Shown: positions 36,917-48,625, counted from the stretch's first letter. The stretch: 64,000 nucleotides of DNA from Streptococcus suis (GCF_019794555.1 NZ_JAIMEP010000007.1:42611-106610), one strand, 5' to 3'. Notes: generated by a model not told the origin, from the letters alone. Translations and numbers: made by a program.

Positions 36917-39787
36917 ATGGGATCAGCTTTTGAGGCTCAGTTGTTGGAGTCGATGCAGTTTGGCTTTATTGACCGGGTGCGGTTTCGGGATGTGACTTAT
37001 GCGCCCAAGATTTTGATTAATAATGCTGAGGAGAAGCGATTTATCCTGACGGATTTACAGGAGGAATTACTTAAGAGCTCAGCATTTTATTTCTCGGTGG
37101 CTTTTGTGACTCAGTCTGGGATTTCCATGATTAAGGCGCAATTGGCTGATTTAGCGGCGCGTGGGGTTCAGGGGAAAATTTTGATTTCACCTTATCTTGA
37201 TTTTAATGACCCTTTAGCCATGTATGACTTGTTGAAATTGCCAAATGTGGAAGCCTGGATTTCCCAGGAATTCATGCAGCTGCATTCCAAATATTATTTG
37301 TTTGAGCAGGAAAACAAGCAGGTTTTGATTGCTGGATCGTCTAATTTAACAGCGACAGCCTTGAAACAAAATTATGAGTGGAACATCAAGCTCAATTCAA
37401 CGGATAATGGGGATTTGCTTTATCAGACCAAGCAAGAATTTGACCGGATTTGGGAATTATCTAGACCATTGACAGTTGAGATTATTGAATCCTATAAACG
37501 AAAACGGAAGTCTGTTATTCAGGTAACGACCTTTGAGGAAGAGCTAAAAGCAGACTACCAAGTCGGCAAGATTGAGCCAAATAAAATGCAAAAAGAAGCG
37601 TTGGTTGGTTTACAGCAGGTGCGTGATAATGGTGCCAAGAAAGCTCTTGTGATTTCTGCGACAGGGACTGGAAAAACCTATTTGTCAGCCTTTGATGTTC
37701 GCCAGGTCAATCCGGAACGCGTGCTCTTTATTGTGCACCGCGAACAGATTTTAAGCAAGTCTTTGGAAAGTTTTCAACGCGTTCTTGGCTTTTCTGACGA
37801 TGAGGCTTGCCTTTATAAGTCAGGAGTGGACATTTCAGGGAAAAAATATATTTTTGCGACCATTCAGACCCTATCGCGTGATGAGCATTTACAGCGCTTT
37901 TCGCCTGAATTTTTCAATTACATTTTGATTGACGAAGTTCATAAGGCTGGTGCAGAGTCTTATAAGAAGGTGATGAATTACTTTGCCCCAGATTTTCTTT
38001 TGGGAATGACGGCGACACCTGAGCGGACAGATGGGCAAAATATTTATGAGTTATTTGATTACAATATCGCCTATGAAATTCGTCTGCAAGATGCCATGGA
38101 TGCCGACTTGCTTTGTCCGTTCCACTATTTTGGCGTGACTGATATTCTAGTAGATGGTGAGCTCATTAGTGAGAATGAAGATTTTTCACATTTAATTTCC
38201 GATGAGCGTATCAATCATATTATTGATAAAATTACTTATTATGGACATAGCGGAGCGTCTGTTCGTGGCTTGATGTTTTGTTCCAGTAAGAATGAAGCAA
38301 GAGAGTTGTCTATTCTCTTAAATCAAAAAGGTTTTCGTACACAGGCCTTGACAGGTGATGATAGTCAAACAGTCCGTGAAAAGGCAGTGCAAGAACTTGA
38401 AAAGGGTGAACTAGATTATCTACTCACAGTTGATATTTTCAATGAAGGAATTGATATTCCAAGTGTTAATCAGGTAGTCATGCTTCGCAATACCCAATCG
38501 AGTATCATTTTTATTCAACAATTAGGTCGAGGCTTGCGAAAGCACGATTCGAAAGAATATGTTACCATAATTGATTTTATTGGAAACTATCAAAACAACT
38601 ATCTAATTCCAGTTGCACTCTTTGGGGACCAATCTATGAACAAAGATAATTATCGTCGCGAGGTTAGAGAACCAAATATCTTAAAAGGTTTGACGACAAT
38701 TAACTTTGAAAAGATTGCCAAAGAACAGATTTTTTCTTCTATCACAAATACGACACTCTCATCAATTAAAATTTTACGAGATGCTTTTAAAGACTTAGAG
38801 AATAAGTTGGGTTGAGTTCCGTATCTATCAGATTTCGTAAAATTAAACAGCATTGATCCGCTTGTCTTTTTTGAAAACTCTAGTTTTCAAAATTACGGAG
38901 AAGTCATCAATAAGTTTTCAGAAGAAACAATCCTTCTATCAGAAGTTGAAAAGCGATTTTTGAATTTTATTACATTTGAAATCTTGAATGGCAAACGAAA
39001 ACATGAACTGTATTTGTTGAACTTGCTTGTCGAAAATGAGGGACTAGTTTCGTCAGATAAATGGTTTGAATGTATTATTGAGCATGATTTAGATTTTCAA
39101 ACAGATGTTTTGGATTCGGTAACAAGAGTGTTGGACCTATCATTTCTAAAAGCACAGGAGCAAAAGAAATATGGTAGTGATCCGTTAGTTGATTTTGATG
39201 GGGATATGTATAGATTGAATAATGCGGTCTATCAATCACTAGAAAATAACAGTATTTTTGCTCAACTTTTTATTGATACAATTAAAACTGGTATTTTAAA
39301 ATCAAAAGAGTATCCTGAAATTTTTACACTAGGGCAGAAATACACTCGACGTGACGTGCTTAAATTAATGAATGTCGCAAAAGATGAGCCGCCTTTAAAT
39401 ATTGGTGGATACAAAATTGATAAGGAAACTAATTCTTGTCCGATCTTCATCACTTATCATAAAAGTGAAGACATTAGTGATACCATAAAATACGAGGATG
39501 AGCTGCTGAATGAGTCGACTTTGAAGTGGTTTTCAAAGAACAAACGTACATTAGATTCTAATGATGTATCTACAATTATTCAATCTAATGAAAATGAATT
39601 GAGGTTAGAACTTTTTGTCATAAAAGATGATTCAGAAGGTGGAGAATTTTATTATCTTGGTCCACTAAGATACGTTGAAAATAGTGCAAGTGAGATGATG
39701 AAAAATGGGGACTCTGTAGTCCAAATGTTATTTAAGCTGGATTCACCAGTGGAGACAAACTTGTATAAATACCTGACAGATCAATAA
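36917..39787 (+). pseudogene. PLD-nuclease/SF2 helicase/DUF3427 protein, interrupted by in-frame TGA
   Basis: Full length would be 956 codons. The N-terminus has a phospholipase D-type nuclease domain (HSKYYLF near 123-129 with GSSNLT at 140-145). An SF2 helicase core follows (SATGTGKT at 247-254, DEVH, TATPERTDG, QQLGRGLRK). The C-terminal third is the DUF3427 region. A TGA at 38813-38815, after KLG, stops the frame at 632 residues, yet the same frame stays open to 39787 and reads on as VPYLSDF, which looks like the normal continuation. CGA to TGA would explain it. The 632-residue product keeps nuclease and helicase, so partial activity is possible. Homologues often sit beside a Nudix gene, as here. 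Confidence 0.8.
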
Positions 39788-39823
39788 AAAGATAGAGATT
39801 CGGGAAGAATCTCTATCTTTTTT
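39786..39823. terminator. Bidirectional terminator
   Basis: AAAAAGATAGAGATTC and GAATCTCTATCTTTTT arms with a short loop, between convergent genes. Confidence 0.88.
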
Positions 39824-40205
39824 GCAAACATTTGACCGCAGGAATATCTACTGGTGCCCATTCTAATTCATCTAATTGTTCGATTGGAAGCCATTTTGAA
39901 TCTTGGTGCTCTAATAACGTTAAATCACCATTAACTAATTTTGAACGGTAGGTTTTCATTGTAACAATACCAAAATTATACTCATAGGAGGCTTCGTTGA
40001 TGAAGGAAATGATTTCAATCTCAGAATCAAATTCTTCTTTTATTTCGCGAATTAAAGCCTGTTCAGGTGTCTCACCTTGCTCAAGCTTTCCTCCTGGAAA
40101 TTCCCAGTATCCTCCTAAACTTTTTCCTTCAGGACGCTGGGCACAAAAGATTTTTCCATCCTTTTCGATTGCCGCTGCTACGACATTAATAATTTTTTTT
40201 GACAA
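39813..40205 (-). CDS. Nudix hydrolase, MutT-like (8-oxo-dGTP diphosphatase type)
   Basis: 130-residue Nudix enzyme. The Nudix box reads GGKLEQGETPEQALIREIKEE, fitting GX5EX7REUXEE, with FPGGK before it. Sequence around IFCAQRPEGKSLGGYWEFPGG is MutT-like, so hydrolysis of oxidised nucleoside triphosphates is likely. It is convergent with the interrupted helicase gene and ends in the shared terminator. MutT-type genes commonly accompany DUF3427 helicases, so it may be functionally linked; this is inference from gene order. Confidence 0.88.
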   Translation of the reverse strand: MSKKIINVVAAAIEKDGKIFCAQRPEGKSLGGYWEFPGGKLEQGETPEQALIREIKEEFDSEIEIISFINEASYEYNFGIVTMKTYRSKLVNGDLTLLEHQDSKWLPIEQLDELEWAPVDIPAVKCLQKR

Positions 40206-40279
40206 GATTTGACCTCCACAATAAATTCTTTAACAGATTTTGTTATACTTTCTATATATATTACTTTAAAGGGGTTAAA

Positions 40280-41329
40280 ATGTCTAGACAAATTGCACAC
40301 CTCCCCTCTCTCATCCCTTTCGGTTTCATCTTTGCCGACAATCGTTACACCTACCGTGAGGTGTTCATGGAGGGGCAGTTTGAGGCGGTGGTGGAGGTTG
40401 ATGAGGCTGGGCAGTTGTCGTCCTTTGTCTGGGATTGTGAGATGGAGGAGGTCTATACCGCCCATCTGGTGACTGCGCCAGCTGGGGCTTTTGTGGGGCA
40501 GGTGAGAGAAAGCTATCAGTCCATTTTGGCTCGGGTAGAGGAGGCTTGTTGTGTCGCTCTGCCATTTTCCAAGGACCAAAGCAACCGCATAGCCCAGCTC
40601 ATCAAGGAGAAGTGGGGTGACCTGCCTGACTATCCCTTTGCCAAGTTGCCGACCTATGGGGCATTTCGCCATCCTTCTAATAACAAGTGGTACGCCCTGG
40701 TCAGTCAGATTCCGAGGGACAAGCTAGACGGGAACGGTTCTCAAGAAGAGGTGGAGATTGTTAATCTCAAGGTCGATGGTCGGGAAATAGCAGAGTTGCT
40801 AAGCCAGTCGGGCATCTATCCTGCCTACCATATGTCAAAGAAGACCTGGGTGTCGGTCTTGCTGGATGATACTGTGGAGGATCAGGCGATTTTGGCCCTC
40901 CTTGAGAAAAGTCGCTATCAGGTTGGTCCCAAATCCTACAAGGCGGAGCAAGGGCCTGATTACTGGGTCATTCCTGCCAATCCAAAGGTCTATGATATTG
41001 ATACAGAGTTTGCGGAAAATAAGATAGTCTATTGGCCGCAAAAATCAACCATTCAAGCTGGAGATATTGTAGCCATCTATGTGACGGCGCCTGTACAGGC
41101 TATTCGCTATGTCTGCCGTGTCTTGGGGGCGAACTTAGAAAATCGCGGGGAATCAGACATTCCTACAGAGAAGAAAGTCATGCAAGTGGAATTGATTGCC
41201 CAGCTATCTGATGCAGTCTTACCGAGGGAGCGTATGTTGGACTTAGGTGTCAAGGCGGTACGTGGTCCTAGACGTCTCACAAAGGAGTTGATAGACGTTC
41301 TGACATCGGAAGTGATAAATGTTTATTAA
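40280..41329 (+). CDS. MmcQ/YjbR DNA-binding protein with EVE-like C-terminal domain
   Basis: 349-residue protein. The middle (about 100-215) has the MmcQ/YjbR cyclin-like DNA-binding fold: YPFAKLPTYGAFRHPSNNKWYALVSQI and later HMSKKTWVSVLLDD. The last 130 residues (DYWVIPANPKVYDIDTEFAENKIVYW ... GDIVAIYVTAPVQAIRYVCRVL) resemble an EVE/PUA-like domain, which reads modified bases. The N-terminal 90 residues are not recognised. The start at 40280 has AAAGGGG upstream; an earlier frame-start at 40199 does not. It is divergent from the Nudix gene. EVE domains are frequent in defence loci. Confidence 0.65.
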   Translation: MSRQIAHLPSLIPFGFIFADNRYTYREVFMEGQFEAVVEVDEAGQLSSFVWDCEMEEVYTAHLVTAPAGAFVGQVRESYQSILARVEEACCVALPFSKDQSNRIAQLIKEKWGDLPDYPFAKLPTYGAFRHPSNNKWYALVSQIPRDKLDGNGSQEEVEIVNLKVDGREIAELLSQSGIYPAYHMSKKTWVSVLLDDTVEDQAILALLEKSRYQVGPKSYKAEQGPDYWVIPANPKVYDIDTEFAENKIVYWPQKSTIQAGDIVAIYVTAPVQAIRYVCRVLGANLENRGESDIPTEKKVMQVELIAQLSDAVLPRERMLDLGVKAVRGPRRLTKELIDVLTSEVINVY

Positions 41330-41354
41330 ATTATCAGAATATTTAATAAAAATC

Positions 41355-41382
41355 TTTACATCTGCAAAAAAAGCGGTATAAT
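41355..41382 (+). promoter_or_regulatory. asnA promoter
   Basis: -35 TTTACA (41355-41360), 16 bases, -10 TATAAT (41377-41382). Confidence 0.75.
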
Positions 41383-41412
41383 AAGACTATTAAAATTTAA
41401 GGAGGAGTAGGT

Positions 41413-42405
41413 ATGAAGAAAAGCTTCATTCATCAGCAAGAGGAGATTTCTTTTGTCAAAAATACATTTACCCAGTATTTAAAAGATAAGCTAGAAATCG
41501 TAGAAGTGCAAGGACCGATCTTGAGTCGTGTCGGGGATGGTATGCAGGATAATTTGTCCGGTGTGGAGAATGCAGTTACCGTTAATGTGAAGCTGATACC
41601 AGATGCTACTTATGAAGTGGTTCATTCGCTTGCAAAATGGAAGCGTCATACCTTGGCTCGCTTTGGATTTCACGAAGGAGAAGGTCTTTTTGTACATATG
41701 AAAGCCTTGCGTCCAGATGAGGATTCCTTGGATCCGATTCACTCGGTGTATGTGGATCAGTGGGACTGGGAAAAGGTCATCCCTGATGGCCGTCGCAACT
41801 TGGCTTATTTGAAGGAAACGGTCGAACAAATCTATAAGGCCATTCGATTGACAGAGCTTGCAGTTGAAGCACGCTACGATATCGAATCTGTCTTACCGAA
41901 GAAAATTACCTTTATTCACACAGAAGACTTGGTGAAAAATTTCCCAGATTTGACACCAAAAGAGCGTGAAAATGTGGTTGCCAAGGAATACGGTGCAGTC
42001 TTCCTAATCGGTATCGGTGGTGAATTGGCAGATGGTAAACCACATGATGGCCGTGCACCTGACTATGATGACTGGACAAGCCCATCTGAAGCAGGCTATA
42101 AAGGCCTTAACGGAGATATTTTGGTATGGAACGAAGCACTTGGGTCAGCTTTTGAAATCTCATCAATGGGAATTCGTGTTGACGAAGAAGCACTCAAACG
42201 TCAAGTTGCCATTACAGGCGATGAAGACCGTTTAGAATATGACTGGCACCGTGCACTCTTGAATGGCTTGTTCCCATTGACAATCGGTGGAGGGATTGGT
42301 CAATCACGTCTGGCTATGTTCTTACTTCGTAAGAAACATATCGGTGAAGTGCAATCAAGTGTTTGGCCACAAGATGTTCGTGACACCTTTGAAAATATTC
42401 TTTAA
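41413..42405 (+). CDS. asnA: Aspartate-ammonia ligase
   Basis: 330-residue asparagine synthetase of the AsnA type, which makes asparagine from aspartate, ammonia and ATP. It is a class II tRNA-synthetase-like fold: [43 protein letters not shown] at the start, [13 protein letters not shown], and the C-terminal [23 protein letters not shown], a motif 3 equivalent. Length matches the family. It has its own promoter, AGGAGG ribosome-binding site and terminator. Confidence 0.96.
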   Translation: MKKSFIHQQEEISFVKNTFTQYLKDKLEIVEVQGPILSRVGDGMQDNLSGVENAVTVNVKLIPDATYEVVHSLAKWKRHTLARFGFHEGEGLFVHMKALRPDEDSLDPIHSVYVDQWDWEKVIPDGRRNLAYLKETVEQIYKAIRLTELAVEARYDIESVLPKKITFIHTEDLVKNFPDLTPKERENVVAKEYGAVFLIGIGGELADGKPHDGRAPDYDDWTSPSEAGYKGLNGDILVWNEALGSAFEISSMGIRVDEEALKRQVAITGDEDRLEYDWHRALLNGLFPLTIGGGIGQSRLAMFLLRKKHIGEVQSSVWPQDVRDTFENIL

Positions 42406-42463
42406 AAACAGGATAAAGAATCATGCAAAATGGCCTTGCCAGCGATAGGAAAATGATAAAAAT

Positions 42464-42497
42464 GTTTGGACTTATTTTAGAAGTTCCAAACTTTTTT
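42464..42497 (+). terminator. Terminator of asnA
   Basis: GTTTGGA and TCCAAAC arms with a loop of about 15 bases and a T-run. The typA promoter (TGA-TATACT, 42581-42589) follows. Confidence 0.7.
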
Positions 42498-42622
42498 GTT
42501 TTCATTCTCTTTTTGAATACTTGCAATTCATTGTTGAAAACATTTACAACATGATTATCTGTGATTTTTACGCCAATCTATGATATACTTTTTTAGTTAA
42601 ATTAAAATATACAGAGGATATT

Positions 42623-44473
42623 ATGACAAAACTTAGAGAAGACATCCGTAACGTTGCTATTATTGCCCACGTTGACCACGGAAAAACAACCCTCGTTGAT
42701 GAACTATTAAAACAATCCCAAACATTGGATGAGCGTACGCAATTGGATGAGCGTGCCATGGACTCAAATGATATTGAGAAAGAGCGTGGTATCACCATCC
42801 TTGCAAAAAATACTGCCGTAGCTTATAACGGTACTCGTATCAACATCATGGACACACCAGGACACGCGGACTTTGGTGGTGAGGTTGAGCGGATCATGAA
42901 AATGGTTGATGGTGTAGTCCTTGTCGTGGATGCTTATGAAGGAACCATGCCACAGACTCGTTTCGTATTGAAAAAAGCGCTTGAACAAAACTTGACACCT
43001 ATCGTGGTTGTGAATAAGATTGACAAACCATCTGCTCGTCCTGAAGAAGTAGTGGATGAAGTGCTTGAACTCTTCATCGAACTTGGGGCAGACGACGATC
43101 AATTGGAATTCCCAGTTGTCTACGCGTCAGCGATTAATGGTACTTCTTCATTGTCTGACAATCCAGATGACCAAGAAGAAACAATGGCACCAATCTTTGA
43201 TACCATCATCGAGCATATCCCAGCTCCAGTGGACAACTCAGATGAGCCATTGCAGTTCCAAGTTTCACTTTTGGACTACAATGAATTCGTAGGTCGTATC
43301 GGTATCGGTCGTGTCTTCCGTGGTACTGTTAAAGTTGGTGACCAAGTTACCCTTTCTAAACTAGATGGCACAACGAAAAACTTCCGCGTTACAAAACTCT
43401 TTGGTTTCTTCGGCCTTGAGCGTAAAGAAATCCAAGAAGCTAAAGCGGGTGACTTGATTGCCGTTTCTGGTATGGAAGACATCTTCGTTGGTGAAACAGT
43501 AACACCGACAGATGCAGTTGAGGCACTTCCAGTTCTTCGTATCGATGAGCCTACTCTTCAAATGACTTTCTTGGTGAACAACTCACCATTTGCGGGTCGT
43601 GAAGGGAAATGGGTAACTTCACGTAAGATTGAAGAGCGTCTCTTGGCTGAATTGCAGACAGACGTATCTCTTCGTGTAGATCCAACCAATTCACCAGATA
43701 AATGGACTGTTTCAGGTCGTGGTGAATTGCACTTGTCTATCTTGATTGAAACCATGCGTCGTGAAGGCTATGAGCTTCAAGTATCACGTCCAGAAGTTAT
43801 CATCAAAGAAATCGACGGCGTGAAAATGGAGCCATTTGAGCGCGTGCAAATCGATACTCCTGAAGAATACCAAGGTTCTGTTATCCAATCCCTTTCTGAG
43901 CGTAAGGGTGATATGTTAGATATGGTTTCAACAGGTAATGGTCAAACTCGTCTTGTCTTCCTCGTTCCTGCGCGTGGTTTGATTGGTTATTCTACAGAAT
44001 TCCTTTCAATGACACGTGGTTATGGTATCATGAACCATACTTTCGACCAATACTTGCCAGTTGTTCCTGGCGAAATTGGTGGTCGTCACCGTGGCGCACT
44101 TGTCTCTATCGACCAAGGTAAGGCAACGACTTACTCTATCATGCGTATCGAAGAACGTGGTACGATCTTTGTCAACCCAGGTACTGAAGTATACGAGGGA
44201 ATGATCATCGGTGAAAACTCTCGTGAAAATGATTTGACTGTTAATATCACGACTGCTAAACAAATGACCAATGTTCGTTCAGCGACGAAAGATCAAACAG
44301 CGGTTATTAAGACACCACGAATCTTGACTCTTGAAGAATCACTTGAATTCTTGAATGATGACGAGTACATGGAAGTCACACCAGAATCCATTCGTCTTCG
44401 TAAGCAAGTCTTGAACAAGGCAGAGCGTGATAAGGCTGCTAAAAAGAAAAAATTAGCGACTGAAGAAGGATAA
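42623..44473 (+). CDS. typA: Ribosome-associated GTPase TypA/BipA
   Basis: 616-residue translational GTPase of the EF-G-like family, which binds the ribosome and helps 50S assembly under stress or cold. The G motifs are [10 protein letters not shown] (G1), RGITI (G2), DTPGHADF (G3) and NKID (G4). EF-G-like domains III and V and the BipA-specific C-terminus ([23 protein letters not shown]) follow. It is the first gene of a unit with the DUF3165 gene 14 bases downstream. Confidence 0.97.
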   Translation: MTKLREDIRNVAIIAHVDHGKTTLVDELLKQSQTLDERTQLDERAMDSNDIEKERGITILAKNTAVAYNGTRINIMDTPGHADFGGEVERIMKMVDGVVLVVDAYEGTMPQTRFVLKKALEQNLTPIVVVNKIDKPSARPEEVVDEVLELFIELGADDDQLEFPVVYASAINGTSSLSDNPDDQEETMAPIFDTIIEHIPAPVDNSDEPLQFQVSLLDYNEFVGRIGIGRVFRGTVKVGDQVTLSKLDGTTKNFRVTKLFGFFGLERKEIQEAKAGDLIAVSGMEDIFVGETVTPTDAVEALPVLRIDEPTLQMTFLVNNSPFAGREGKWVTSRKIEERLLAELQTDVSLRVDPTNSPDKWTVSGRGELHLSILIETMRREGYELQVSRPEVIIKEIDGVKMEPFERVQIDTPEEYQGSVIQSLSERKGDMLDMVSTGNGQTRLVFLVPARGLIGYSTEFLSMTRGYGIMNHTFDQYLPVVPGEIGGRHRGALVSIDQGKATTYSIMRIEERGTIFVNPGTEVYEGMIIGENSRENDLTVNITTAKQMTNVRSATKDQTAVIKTPRILTLEESLEFLNDDEYMEVTPESIRLRKQVLNKAERDKAAKKKKLATEEG

Positions 44474-44487
44474 GAAAAAGGAGAGGC

Positions 44488-44766
44488 ATGTTTTATCTAA
44501 TCTTAGCCATGTTGCTGGTGCTATTCTATATCTTTGCAGCACCAAACAATATTCGAGGAACCATTAATCTCATGGTTGCAGTATTTGTTTTGGTAGCACT
44601 TTTTATAGCCCTCTTATTAGCTTTTTTAAAGGTTTTAGAATTCTCTTCTCATGTCTGGGTTGCCATTATCATGCTGATGATTGCATTCTGGGCTATGTGG
44701 GATATTCATCATTTAGATAAACCAAACACCAAACGTTCATCAATGAGTAATAAAAAGCCTTTTTGA
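44488..44766 (+). CDS. DUF3165 family small membrane protein
   Basis: 92-residue streptococcal membrane protein with three hydrophobic helices (MFYLILAMLLVLFYIFAA, LMVAVFVLVALFIALLLAFL, VWVAIIMLMIAFWAMW) and a basic polar tail. A strong AAAGGAGAGG precedes the ATG. It directly follows typA, a placement conserved in streptococci, and is probably co-transcribed. Function unknown. Confidence 0.82.
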   Translation: MFYLILAMLLVLFYIFAAPNNIRGTINLMVAVFVLVALFIALLLAFLKVLEFSSHVWVAIIMLMIAFWAMWDIHHLDKPNTKRSSMSNKKPF

Positions 44767-44855
44767 AATCTTCGTATGATTAGGACTGCCTTAAATAGTT
44801 CGATAGATTCTTCATTTCAGATGATATACTCCCCTTATAGTGGATAGTGAAAAAA

Positions 44856-44892
44856 CAAAAAAATATTAGGAAGACCTAGTATTTTTTTGCTA
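44856..44892 (+). terminator. Terminator after DUF3165 gene
   Basis: AAAAATATTAGG and CCTAGTATTTTT arms with a four-base loop and a T-run. Confidence 0.75.
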
Positions 44893-44932
44893 GATTTGAT
44901 ACAATGGATAAAATCATTTCAGGAGGTTTTCC

Positions 44933-45394
44933 ATGTTAGTAAAAGCAGATCTATCAAACGCAGAAGAATTGCTACCTATTCAGCACCGAGCCTTTGCAGC
45001 TTTGTATGAAACCTATCAGGACCAGTACAACCCTGCCATTGAAACTATGGACTATTTCCAATCACGCTTTGCACGACCAAATTGCAGCTACTACAAGATT
45101 GTTGAGGAAGGGCACACAGTCGGTTTAGTGCGAACAACGGTCGCTGAAGATGCTGACCAGGGCTGGCTAGGTCTGATTGGCATTGATCCAGACCACAGAG
45201 GAAAAGGCTATGGTCATAAGGCTATGCTCGAATTGGAAAGCCTTTATCCGATAGTCAAGCAGTGGGTACTCTGTACAGTTTTGCAGGAACCTAGATTGGT
45301 CGCTTTCTACGAAAAACTCGGCTATAAGGCCTTCAAAACAGAGCCTGAACAAGAAGGCATGGATATGGTCTATATGGAGAAGTGGATAGGATAG
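44933..45394 (+). CDS. GNAT-family N-acetyltransferase
   Basis: 153-residue acetyltransferase that uses acetyl-CoA. Motif A (LGLIGIDPDHRGKGYGHKAMLELE) carries the Q/RxxGxG/A pyrophosphate-binding turn, and motif B is VAFYEKLGYKAF. The acceptor substrate is not deducible. AGGAGG precedes the ATG. A broken CPBP gene follows after 10 bases. Confidence 0.88.
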   Translation: MLVKADLSNAEELLPIQHRAFAALYETYQDQYNPAIETMDYFQSRFARPNCSYYKIVEEGHTVGLVRTTVAEDADQGWLGLIGIDPDHRGKGYGHKAMLELESLYPIVKQWVLCTVLQEPRLVAFYEKLGYKAFKTEPEQEGMDMVYMEKWIG

Positions 45395-45404
45395 GAGTTT
45401 GGAA

Positions 45405-46070
45405 ATGCTAGAATCATTCAGTCAAAAGTTAGAATGGCTTTGTCGGAAAATCTGGATTTTATTGCAGGCCTTTCTATTATTGCTTCTTGAACTCATTCCA
45501 ACTTTCATATTGCAAAAATCCACCTCGCCAGTCGCTCAATGGACTGCCGGCCTATCTTCTATTGGAATAATGGTCTTTATGTGTTGGTTGGCATAAAGGA
45601 AAGGGCTTGCCATTTGGGATAGAAAATTCCTGACCTGGAAGGGACTTGGGTTGGTTGCACTGACCGTACTATTTACCAGCCTTTCTACTGTCTTAGGGCA
45701 TACTATCATGGACCTTCAAGGGATTGAAGATACGGCTAATCAGATTGGTATTGAAAAGACTTTGCGAACCATTCCCTTTGGGTTAGCCTTTGTCAGAATT
45801 GCCTGTCAGGCAGCGATTTCAGAGGAGATCATTGTCAGAGGCTATCTATTCAAAAAGTTTTTTGAAAAATACAAGATTTTGGGAATTGTGGTATCTGGCT
45901 TGTTGTTTGCTTTCCTACATGGACCAACAGATTTGGGTTCATGGATTATTTATGCTAGCCCAGGATTTATCTTGGCTTACTTGTACTATAAGACAGATTA
46001 TCTGATTTACCCTATTGCAGTGCATTTTATCAATAATGCCTGGGCGGTGGTGGCATTTTACTATTTATAA
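45405..46070 (+). pseudogene. CPBP-family membrane protease, interrupted by in-frame TAA
   Basis: An Abi/CPBP intramembrane metalloprotease-like protein (about 221 codons). The frame stops at TAA 45594-45596 after FMCWLA, but continues open in the same frame as RKGLAIWDRKFLTWKGLGLVALTVLF into the full CPBP core: SEEIIVRGYLF (EExxxR), FAFLHGP and HFINNAWA, the catalytic Glu and His motifs. One base change to TAA explains it. AGGAG lies ahead of the ATG at 45405. Such proteins are often linked to bacteriocin immunity. The downstream part has no good ribosome-binding site, so it is probably inactive. Confidence 0.8.
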
Positions 46071-46075
46071 GTCAT

Positions 46076-46115
46076 AAGAAAATCAGCTCTTCTCAGGTGG
46101 AAGAGCTGATTGTTT
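46076..46115. terminator. Bidirectional terminator
   Basis: AATCAGCTCTTC and GAAGAGCTGATT arms with a seven-base loop, between the CPBP pseudogene and the convergent lipoprotein gene. Confidence 0.8.
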
Positions 46116-46121
46116 ACTTTT

Positions 46122-46685
46122 CTACGGTGTGTCAACACGATAATAGACATAGTCTGGATTTGAATTGATAATATTTTGTCCGATGAGGATCCGATCTTTA
46201 CTAGTGTCAGAAGCATCTGGACTACTTGTGCCATCTTCGTAGGTAGGAGAGTAGGTGATGTTTTGAGGGATAAAGACCATCCTGAAGCTACCCGTTTGTT
46301 CGGAGTTTTGGACAGATAGTTCCAAAACATTGTTGCGAATGTTGGAATTTGGTCCCATTTTTACAGTAGGATATTCTGCCAACGCTCCATATTTATCGAA
46401 AGTCAATGTATTTCCAAGGTTGTCTCTCCAAGTGCCAACTAGGCTAGAATAATCGCCTGCTTGAATGCCGAGGATATCAAGGACAGGCTGGGCTTGAAGG
46501 CTGGAAGAAGTTTGTGTTGTTTCATCTTGACTGCTCGAACTAGTACTAGTTTCAGAGCTGATAGTAGTGGTACTAGAGGTTTCTTGACTGGTTGAAGTAC
46601 TGTTAGTAGAGTTTGTCTCCTTTTGACAGGCAGAGAGGCAGGGCAGGCTCAAGAGAACTCCGGTAAGTAACATAATCTTTTTCAT
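46122..46685 (-). CDS. Lipoprotein with DUF6287-like domain
   Basis: 187-residue secreted lipoprotein. The signal peptide ends in LSAC; a Ser/Thr linker of about 45 residues follows. The rest contains DILGIQAGDYSSLVGTWRDNLGNTLTF, which resembles the DUF6287 domain of streptococcal surface lipoproteins. It lies 18 bases downstream of serS on the same strand and may be read through from it. Function unknown. Confidence 0.75.
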   Translation of the reverse strand: MKKIMLLTGVLLSLPCLSACQKETNSTNSTSTSQETSSTTTISSETSTSSSSQDETTQTSSSLQAQPVLDILGIQAGDYSSLVGTWRDNLGNTLTFDKYGALAEYPTVKMGPNSNIRNNVLELSVQNSEQTGSFRMVFIPQNITYSPTYEDGTSSPDASDTSKDRILIGQNIINSNPDYVYYRVDTP

Positions 46686-46703
46686 TTTTATCTCCCGTAG
46701 AGA

Positions 46704-48194
<1,491 letters not shown>

Positions 48195-48208
<14 letters not shown>

Positions 48209-48566
48209 ATAGATTAGAAATTTTTCTTCCAATTGTTTGTATGAGGGTTGGTAATTTGACGACTTTCTCATTACCGATATGCTCACGAGCAACTTTGAGA
48301 ATCTTACCAGAGTCTTTGGAAGCAAACAGGAAGCGACTTTTTTCGGTGTAAATTTCAAAATGTCGACTGATTGTTTTTCCAGAAACATTTGCACCAATGC
48401 TAGTCATCTCTGACCAAGGAATCTGGATATAGCGCTCAACGTTGCTATCAGGATAGAATTCTAGAGCCTTGTCACCAAGTAAAAATTTGCCAACCTTACC
48501 ACCAAATCCCATGTAAGAAACTCCTGTGGTTTGTAGCTCAACGCTTGTATTTTGTGATTGTGCCAT
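48195..48566 (-). CDS. manO: ManO, DUF956 family regulator of mannose PTS
   Basis: 123-residue DUF956 protein, the small cytoplasmic partner found downstream of Man-type PTS operons in lactic acid bacteria and thought to modulate their expression. Sequence is typical: GVSYMGFGGKVGKFLLGDKALEFYPDSNVERYIQIPW. It is separated from manN by a terminator (48599-48622), so it may be expressed by read-through or on its own. AGGGAG precedes the ATG. The serS promoter overlaps its 3' end. Confidence 0.85.
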
Positions 48567-48598
48567 AGTGCTCCCTTCTTAGATATTCATTATATCAT

Positions 48599-48622
48599 AA
48601 AACCCCGCATTTGCAGGGTCCA
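48599..48622 (-). terminator. Terminator between manN and manO
   Basis: Minus strand CCCTGC / GCGGGG stem with AAAT loop, then TTTTAT. Confidence 0.75.
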
Positions 48623-48625
48623 TGA

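Noticed and set aside
38813..38815. TGA as a selenocysteine codon
   Set aside because: No SECIS-like hairpin or selenium genes are seen, and streptococci lack the pathway; a nonsense mutation is simpler.
40178..40672. 164-codon minus-strand ORF
   Set aside because: Shadow of the MmcQ/EVE gene; no start signals or recognisable domain.
44790..44855. Possible insertion-sequence end before the GNAT gene
   Set aside because: The CCCTTATAGTGG stretch has no partner inverted repeat or transposase nearby.
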